Below, in pieces: positions 15,119 to 19,512 of a DNA stretch of 19,512 bases. The notes under the pieces were generated by a model. The model was given only the letters and a program-made list of their open reading frames with translations, did not search any database and was not told the origin of the DNA. Position 1 is the stretch's first letter. The number at the start of each line of letters is the position of its first letter. The position numbers were made by a program, and so were the translations under genes. Source of the stretch: an uncultured bacterium (lineage in GTDB: Bacteria > Gemmatimonadota > Gemmatimonadetes > Longimicrobiales > RSA9). The stretch covers positions 1 through 19,512 of the forward strand of contig CALBZE010000088.1 in assembly GCA_937889645.1 (NCBI GenBank), in the 5' to 3' direction.

Positions 15119-16255
15119 GTGAAGGCAGTATCGTACCGTGGCCCGTCGGACCTGCGCGTCGTCGAGAAGCCCGACCCGCACATCGAGCACCCGAACGACG
15201 TCATTCTGCGCGTGACCGTCGCGGCCGTCTGCGGCTCGGACCTGCACCTCTACCGCGGGCTGATCCCCGACACCCGCGTCGGGCACACCTTCGGGCACGA
15301 ATTCACCGGGATCGTCGAGGAGGTCGGCCCGAGCGTGCGCAACCTGCGGAAGGGCGACCGCGTTGTCGTGCCGTTCCCGATCGCGTGCGGCAGCTGCTAC
15401 TACTGCCAGCGCGACCTCTTCGCCCAATGCGAGCACACGAACCCGAACAGCGAGCTCGCGTGCGGCGTCTTCGGCTACTCGCACACGACCGGCGGATACG
15501 ACGGCGGGCAGGCCGAGTACGTGCGCGTCCCGTTCGCCGACGTCGGCCCGATGAAGATCCCCGACGACGTCACCGACGAGCAGGCCGTCTTCCTGGCCGA
15601 CGTCTTCCCGACCGGCTACCAGGGCGCGGAGATGGGCGAGATCAAGCCGGGCGAGACGGTCGTCGTCTTCGGGTGCGGCCCGGTCGGGCTCTTTGCGCAG
15701 AAGTCCGCGTGGCTCATGGGCGCGGGGCGCGTGATCGCCGTCGACCACGTCGACTACCGGCTCGCGTTCGCGCGGCAGTACAACAACGTCGAGACGGTGA
15801 ACTGGCGCGAGGTCGACGACGTCGTCGCCTACCTCAAGGAGATCACCGGCGGCGGCCCGGACGTGTGCATCGACGCGGTCGGGCTGGAGGCCGACGGCTC
15901 GGCGCTGCACACCTTCCTCGGCCGCGCCGTGATGGCGCAGTCCGGCGCCGCGACGGTCCTCGGCTGGGCGATCGACGTCGTGCGCAAGGGCGGGAACGTG
16001 TCGGTGGTCGGCGTCTACGGCCCGCCGTGGAACCTGGTCCCGATCGGCACGGCGATGAACAAGAACCTCACGCTGCGCATGGGCCAGTGCAACGTGCACC
16101 GCTACATGCCGCGCCTCCTCGAGCACATCCAGGAGGGCCGCGTCGACCCGAGCCGGGTGATCAGCCACCGCATGTCGCTCGACGACGCGCCGCGGGCGTA
16201 CGAGATGTTCGCGGAGAAGCAGGACGGGTGCACGAAGGTGGTGTTGTATCCGTGA
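15119..16255 (+). CDS. Zinc-dependent (formaldehyde/threonine-type) alcohol dehydrogenase
   Basis: A 378-residue medium-chain NAD(P)-dependent dehydrogenase. The start is GTG 15119, with GGAGG five bases upstream. Catalytic zinc ligands are C38 in AVCGSDLHLYRG and H60/E61 in FGHEFTG. The structural zinc site is C-x2-C-x2-C-x7-C (90, 93, 96, 104; ACGSCYYCQRDLFAQC). The coenzyme fold carries VVVFGCGPVGLFAQ and then IAVDHVDYRL, whose aspartate suggests NAD preference. The insert after the structural zinc (VFGYSHTTGGYDGGQAEYVRVP) and the sequence DAVGLEADG resemble the glutathione-independent formaldehyde dehydrogenase-like subgroup. The true substrate is uncertain. The gene is bracketed by two hairpin arrays, ending 102 bases before it and starting two bases after its stop. 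It is divergent from the tail-anchored unknown gene. Confidence 0.93.
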   Translation: MKAVSYRGPSDLRVVEKPDPHIEHPNDVILRVTVAAVCGSDLHLYRGLIPDTRVGHTFGHEFTGIVEEVGPSVRNLRKGDRVVVPFPIACGSCYYCQRDLFAQCEHTNPNSELACGVFGYSHTTGGYDGGQAEYVRVPFADVGPMKIPDDVTDEQAVFLADVFPTGYQGAEMGEIKPGETVVVFGCGPVGLFAQKSAWLMGAGRVIAVDHVDYRLAFARQYNNVETVNWREVDDVVAYLKEITGGGPDVCIDAVGLEADGSALHTFLGRAVMAQSGAATVLGWAIDVVRKGGNVSVVGVYGPPWNLVPIGTAMNKNLTLRMGQCNVHRYMPRLLEHIQEGRVDPSRVISHRMSLDDAPRAYEMFAEKQDGCTKVVLYP

Positions 16256-16257
16256 GG

Positions 16258-16488
16258 GCCGCTTCGCGGCGGGGGCGGCGCGCCGCTGGGCGCGCGGGGC
16301 CCGGCCGCGCTTCACGCGGCGGGGGCCGGCCGGCCACGTTGTGGCCGGCGGGAGGCGGCGGCCTTTCGGCCGCGGGTGGCCCCTGCGGGCGGGAGCGGCC
16401 GCGCTGCGTGCGGCGGGAGAGGCGCGCCTCTCGGCGCGCGGGCGCCGCGGGCTTTGGGGGCACCGGCGCCGGGGCGCGCCCGCGCCCC
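16258..16488. repeat. Downstream array of about nine mini-hairpins, inverted relative to the upstream one
   Basis: Starting two bases after the dehydrogenase stop: 16258-16270 (5 bp, TTC loop), 16278-16295 (7 bp, GCTG), 16304-16320 (6 bp, CTTCA), 16329-16349 (9 bp perfect, GTT), 16358-16373 (6 bp, TTTC), 16379-16390 (weak, TGC), 16398-16414 (7 bp, one G-T, TGC), 16422-16439 (7 bp, TCTC), 16471-16488 (7 bp, GCCC). Linkers are G-rich. Read on the minus strand the loops become GAA, GAAA, GCA and GAGA with C-rich linkers, as in the upstream array. The array fills the gap to the convergent yoeB-like gene and may also stop transcription from both sides. Confidence 0.82.
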
Positions 16489-16497
16489 GCGGCGGTC

Positions 16498-16791
16498 TCA
16501 ATAGTGATAGCGACACATGAGGAAATCGATTCGATCGTCGCGGACCAGATAGACCAGGCGATGCTCCTGGCTGACCCTGCGCGACCAGATGTTCGCGCCC
16601 AGGTGCTTCAGTGGTTCCGGCTTCCCGATCCCCGCGAAAGGATCGCGCATCACGGCTTCCACGAGGTCGAGGACGCGTAGCGCGATCCTTCGGTCCGTTT
16701 CGACCCAGTGGCGGAGGTCTTCCCGGAATTCGTCCTGGAAGACGGAAACCCGCTGTCTCCTCGTCCCGCGCGTACGGCCGTGTCTACTCAA
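16498..16791 (-). CDS. yoeB: YoeB/Txe-family mRNA interferase toxin
   Basis: Ribosome-dependent endoribonuclease toxin of type II modules. The protein is 97 residues (family about 85), the extra being a basic N-terminus. Diagnostic segments are all there: DPFAGIGKPEPLK, WSRRVSQEHRLVY and the terminal CRYHY. By alignment with E. coli YoeB the catalytic residues correspond to E59, R78 and H96, so the toxin looks intact. There is no ATG. The only good start is TTG 16791, which overlaps the antitoxin stop by eight bases and has GGAAGAG of the antitoxin's end about seven bases upstream. The weak start and the coupling would keep toxin synthesis below antitoxin, as expected for such modules. It is followed by the hairpin array. 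Confidence 0.93.
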   Translation of the reverse strand: MSRHGRTRGTRRQRVSVFQDEFREDLRHWVETDRRIALRVLDLVEAVMRDPFAGIGKPEPLKHLGANIWSRRVSQEHRLVYLVRDDRIDFLMCRYHY

Positions 16792-17065
16792 GGCCGATCT
16801 CTTCCTTGAGTTCCGCCATCGTCATGGGTTCGAGGGAGTTCTCGAGAGCTCGCCGGAGCGCTGCGAGCAGCCGCTGCGCGTTCTTGGGCGATCGCAGGAG
16901 ATGCGCAGTCTCGGTCAGGCTCTCGAGCTCCGCCGCCGGCAGCACTGCGACGTCCTCGCGGCCGCGCCGCTTGATGATGACGGGCTCTTGCGTATCGATG
17001 ACGGTGTCGAGGATCTCCGCGAGGTTGTCGCGAGCGTAACTGTATGATACCTGAAGCGTTGCCAC
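16784..17065 (-). CDS. yefM: YefM/Phd-family antitoxin
   Basis: A 93-residue antitoxin that binds the YoeB-type toxin and represses its own operon. The N-terminal DNA-binding part reads ATLQVSYSYARDNLAEILD, then PVIIKRRGREDVAVLPAAELESL, with the typical ETAHLLRSPKNAQRLL before the acidic, toxin-binding C-terminus (MTMAELKEEIGLE). The start is GTG 17065, with GGAGG (17072-17076) six bases upstream. The open frame continues to an ATG at 17116, but that lies upstream of the predicted -10, so it would not be transcribed. Gene order antitoxin-toxin, overlap and operator all match the yefM-yoeB arrangement known from E. coli. Confidence 0.93.
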   Translation of the reverse strand: MATLQVSYSYARDNLAEILDTVIDTQEPVIIKRRGREDVAVLPAAELESLTETAHLLRSPKNAQRLLAALRRALENSLEPMTMAELKEEIGLE

Positions 17066-17085
17066 GGGTCGCCTCCGTTCCTTGT

Positions 17086-17124
17086 TGTACAGGTATATTG
17101 TACAGGATTCGCGCATGCGATCAA
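17086..17124 (-). promoter_or_regulatory. Promoter and paired TGTACA operator of the yefM-yoeB module
   Basis: Minus-strand -35 TTGATC (17119-17124), 16-base spacer, -10 TACAAT (17097-17102). Two copies of the palindrome TGTACA lie at 17086-17091 and 17099-17104, 13 bases apart, within a direct repeat of TTGTACAGG. One overlaps the -10 and the other the expected transcription start. TGTACA is the known core of the E. coli YefM operator, so autorepression by the antitoxin or antitoxin-toxin complex follows naturally. Confidence 0.82.
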
Positions 17125-17177
17125 GGTAGGGAGAGTGTGGGCCAACAAGGCGCGGCCTGGACGTAGCGAGGCCCCCT

Positions 17178-18254
17178 CTACCCCCTCCTCCCCCACTTCC
17201 GCCCCGCCCAGAACCCCGCGAGCCCCGCGGCGAGGACCGTCTCCCACGGCAGCGCCCGCGCGACGGTCCCGAGGGTGAACCCCCGGATCCCCTTGCCGCC
17301 CCACCCGCCGCGGATCGCCGCGCCTCCGAAAGCGCCGGTCGCGGGCGGACGGCCCGCGCCCTCCGCCCCGCGGCCCCCGCCCTCGCCCACGCCGGTCCGA
17401 CCGGCCGCTTCGAGCGACTCGACCGGCGCCTCCACGTTGTCCGGCCCCGCCGGGTCGGGCCCCTCCATGATCCCCGCCGCGTGGTGCAGGAACCAGTCGG
17501 TCGCGCGGGGGAAGAGGCGGCCCAGCCCGCCGTAGGCCACGCGGAACGCGCCGATGTACGCCCGCGGCCGCGGCGCTACGGCGAGCCGTGCGATCTTCCG
17601 CGCGACGACGATCGGGTCGTGCACCGGCGGGACCGCAGCCGGCTTTCGCGCGAGCCGGCTGCGCGCGTGCTGGTAGATCGGCGTGTCGACGTTCGGGACG
17701 TAGAGCGTCGCGACGTGGACGCCGCTCCCCCGCAGCTCCGCGCGCAGCGCGTCGCAGAAGCCGTCGATCCCCGCCTTCGCCGCGGAGTACGGCGCCGTGT
17801 ACGGCGCGCCGCGCAGCGCCAGGATCGACGAGATCTGCACGATCACGCCCGAGTGGGCGGGGAGCATGTGCCGCAGCGCCTGCCTCGTCCCGTTGATCAC
17901 GCCGATCAGGTCGGTCTCGAGCGCGGCGCGGAAGTCGTCGAGCGTGAAGTCGACGACGGCGCCGTAGAAGTACACACCGGCGTTGTTGACCCAGGTGTCG
18001 ATCCGGCCGAACCGATCGGCCGCCGCATCGGCCACGGCCGCCATGTCCTCCTCGCCGCGGACGTCGCCGGGGACGACGAGGGCGACGCCGCCCGCGTCGC
18101 GGATCTCGCGCGCGACGTCGTCCAGCGCCTCGGCCGACCGCGCCGTGAGCACGACCCGCGCGCCGCGCGCGGCCAGGTACAGCGCCGTGCACCGCCCGAT
18201 CCCGGACGACGCGCCGGTGATCACGACGACCTGTTCGCCGAGCGGTCGGGGCAA
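17178..18254 (-). CDS. Short-chain dehydrogenase/reductase with C-terminal membrane anchor
   Basis: A 358-residue NAD(P)-dependent oxidoreductase of the classical SDR superfamily. Landmarks are the nucleotide loop TGASSGIG (13-20), NNAG (90-93), the catalytic serine (S143) and YSAAK (Y156, K160). R40 after beta-2 (TARS) favours NADP(H). From about 260 on there is an unusual extension, a Gly/Pro/Ala-rich linker ending in a hydrophobic helix LPWETVLAAGLAGFWAG and a basic tail, which suggests membrane tethering. No ATG is available. TTG 18254 is strongly supported by a consensus AAGGAGG (18260-18266) five bases upstream. The open frame beyond it runs through the 19-bp repeats and is not coding. 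Substrate unknown; many relatives act on lipids or polyketide-like ketones. Confidence 0.9.
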   Translation of the reverse strand: MPRPLGEQVVVITGASSGIGRCTALYLAARGARVVLTARSAEALDDVAREIRDAGGVALVVPGDVRGEEDMAAVADAAADRFGRIDTWVNNAGVYFYGAVVDFTLDDFRAALETDLIGVINGTRQALRHMLPAHSGVIVQISSILALRGAPYTAPYSAAKAGIDGFCDALRAELRGSGVHVATLYVPNVDTPIYQHARSRLARKPAAVPPVHDPIVVARKIARLAVAPRPRAYIGAFRVAYGGLGRLFPRATDWFLHHAAGIMEGPDPAGPDNVEAPVESLEAAGRTGVGEGGGRGAEGAGRPPATGAFGGAAIRGGWGGKGIRGFTLGTVARALPWETVLAAGLAGFWAGRKWGRRG

Positions 18255-18281
18255 GGGTGCCTCCTTCGGTGCGGTGCGTGG

Positions 18282-18413
18282 GCGCGCCTGCTCCTCCCGG
18301 GCGCGCCTGTCCCGCCCGGGCGCGCCTGCTCCTTCCGGGCGCGCCTGCTCCTCCCGGGCGCGCATGCTCCTTCCGGACGCGCTTGCCCCGCCCGGGCGCG
18401 CCCGCGCCCCCGG
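18282..18413. repeat. Seven-unit 19-bp tandem repeat
   Basis: Units at 18282, 18301, 18320, 18339, 18358, 18377 (19 bases each) and 18396 (18 bases). Plus-strand form is GCGCGCCTGCTCCTCCCGG. Units 1 and 4 are identical and the others differ by a few bases. On the minus strand four units contain AGGAG. Nineteen is not a multiple of three, so conservation of the unit is not due to protein coding. The array lies just upstream of the SDR ribosome binding site, in a 341-base divergent gap (18255-18595). The rest of the gap shows only short palindromes near 18500-18540. Confidence 0.9.
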
Positions 18414-18595
18414 TCCGGCATTTGTTGCGGCGGGTTGTGGCGGCCCACCGCCCGGGGCATTTTTCCGCCGGTCCGTCCATCCGCCGGGCCGGTGTGGCCG
18501 GCGCGGCGATGCATGGCCCGGCAGGGCCCGCCGGCGCGCCCCTCTCGGGAAGGTTTGCAAGTTGCGGGCTGACGCCGCCCGAGGAGTGTATCCGA

Positions 18596-18886
18596 ATGGC
18601 GATCCGATTCGAACAACGAGGCGACGCCGTGCGCATCCCCGTCCGTGCGCAACCGCGCGCGTCGCGGAGCGAGCTGGCCGGCGAGTACGACGGCGCGCTC
18701 AAGGTCCGGCTCGCCGCGCCGCCCGTCGAGGGCGCCGCGAACGAGGAGCTCGTGCGCTTCCTCGCCCGCCTGCTCGGCGTGCCGAAGTCAGCGGTCCGCG
18801 TCGTCTCGGGCGACACGGGGCGCAACAAGATGGTCGAGGTCGACGGCGTCGCCGTGGACGACGTCGCCCGCGCGCTCGGAGGGTAG
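18596..18886 (+). CDS. DUF167 / YggU-family protein
   Basis: A 96-residue small protein of the DUF167 (YggU) family, found widely in bacteria and eukaryotes, function not established. Typical elements are IPVRAQPRASRSELAGEYDGALKVRLAAPPVEGAANEEL (family hallmark: basic-rich turn followed by A-P-P-V-E-G-x-A-N) and then LLGVPKSAVRVVSGDTGRNKMVEV. The length is normal. The start is ATG 18596, with GAGGAG nine bases upstream; the frame is open further upstream through the 19-bp repeats, but no family sequence lies there. It is divergent from the SDR gene and 69 bases ahead of the metalloenzyme gene, with which it may be co-transcribed. Confidence 0.92.
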   Translation: MAIRFEQRGDAVRIPVRAQPRASRSELAGEYDGALKVRLAAPPVEGAANEELVRFLARLLGVPKSAVRVVSGDTGRNKMVEVDGVAVDDVARALGG

Positions 18887-18955
18887 CGGAGGCAGAATGG
18901 CGCGCGCATGCGTCCTGGGCCGCGTCGTTCGCACGGCTGGAGGGTAGTGTCCGCC

Positions 18956-19512
18956 GTGCGTCGCGTCCTCTTCGTCTTTCTGGACGGCGTCGGGCTCGGG
19001 CCGGCCGACCCGGCGGTCAACGCGCTCGCCGCCGCGCGCCTGCCCACGCTCGAGGCGCTCCTCGGCGGCCGTCGCCCGACGATCGACGTCGCGGGGCTCT
19101 CGACCCGCGAGGCGACGCTGCTCGGGCTCGACGCCGCGCTCGGCGTCGACGGGCTCCCCCAGAGCGGGACCGGGCAGACCGCGCTCCTCACCGGCGTGAA
19201 CGCCGCGGCCCGCTTCGGCCGCCACTACGGTCCGTGGGTCCCGACCGCGCTGCGCCCGCTCGTCGAGCACGAGAGCCTCCTCGCCCACGCCAAGCACGCC
19301 GGGCGCAGCGTCGCCTTCGCCAACGCGTACCCCGAGGAGGCCGTCGACCCGCCGCCGGAGGGGACGAGGCGCTCGCGTCGCTCGCCGCTCCGCGCCGGCC
19401 CGCCCCTCGCCGCGCTCGGCGCCGGCCTCCTCACCCGCCACACCGACGCCCTCGCCCGCGGCGACGCCGTCGCCAGCGAGATCACGAACGACGGCTGGCG
19501 CGAGCACCTCGG
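18956..19512 (+). CDS. Alkaline-phosphatase-superfamily metalloenzyme (partial, 3' end beyond window)
   Basis: Open to the right edge, 185 residues visible. It begins VRRVLFVFLDGVGLGPADP, where the aspartate of FLDGVGLG is a metal ligand of the alkaline phosphatase / phosphoglycerate mutase / phosphopentomutase superfamily. GLPQSGTGQTALLTGVNAA follows at about 79-97, the segment that holds the nucleophile or metal-binding Ser/Thr in this superfamily. The part seen fits bacterial proteins annotated only as metalloenzyme or phosphoglycerate-mutase-like. The start is ambiguous: GTG 18956 has GGAGG twelve bases upstream, while GTG 18947 is in frame but only three bases from it. The C-terminal metal ligands lie outside the window, so activity cannot be judged. 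Confidence 0.75.
   Translation, partial: MRRVLFVFLDGVGLGPADPAVNALAAARLPTLEALLGGRRPTIDVAGLSTREATLLGLDAALGVDGLPQSGTGQTALLTGVNAAARFGRHYGPWVPTALRPLVEHESLLAHAKHAGRSVAFANAYPEEAVDPPPEGTRRSRRSPLRAGPPLAALGAGLLTRHTDALARGDAVASEITNDGWREHL

Overview
This is a very GC-rich stretch of a Gram-negative (diderm) chromosome. The diderm call rests on a TonB-dependent receptor and a second outer-membrane beta-barrel, both with signal peptides. GC-driven codon use leaves long open shadow frames on both strands. The large sortilin-like BNR protein, the TonB receptor and the general style fit Gemmatimonadota or a related soil/sediment lineage. That taxonomic guess is inference, not proof. I see no rRNA, tRNA, CRISPR, transposase or phage gene.

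Layout, left to right. (1) mutY and a DUF4239-type membrane protein on the minus strand, divergent from a SphA-like outer-membrane barrel (1-3475). (2) A small membrane protein, then a two-gene minus-strand operon in which a sugar nucleotidyltransferase overlaps a galactokinase-family GHMP kinase; together they suggest sugar to sugar-1-phosphate to NDP-sugar (3629-6517). (3) A plus-strand run: VWA-domain protein, TonB-dependent receptor and an exported 1053-residue BNR/sortilin-like protein (6920-13770). (4) A C-terminally anchored unknown protein divergent from a zinc-dependent dehydrogenase (14095-16255). (5) A YefM/YoeB toxin-antitoxin module with a recognisable promoter and paired TGTACA operators (16498-17124). 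(6) A membrane-anchored short-chain dehydrogenase with a TTG start, divergent from a DUF167 protein and the start of an alkaline-phosphatase-superfamily metalloenzyme that runs off the right edge.

The most unusual content is between the genes. All four divergent intergenic regions carry their own tandem array, each of a different kind: 21-bp repeats (2318-2443), inverted heptad arrays of eight units each around an 18-bp repeat (6601-6872), fourteen tandem mini-hairpins (14709-15016) and a 19-bp repeat with Shine-Dalgarno-like cores (18282-18413). The dehydrogenase gene is bracketed by two hairpin arrays in inverted orientation (14709-15016 and 16258-16488). Most perfect stems in them are closed by GNA or GNRA loops when read inward toward the gene. 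This bracketed arrangement is the best candidate here for an undescribed element.

Many starts are GTG or TTG and were chosen by Shine-Dalgarno spacing or by promoter position.
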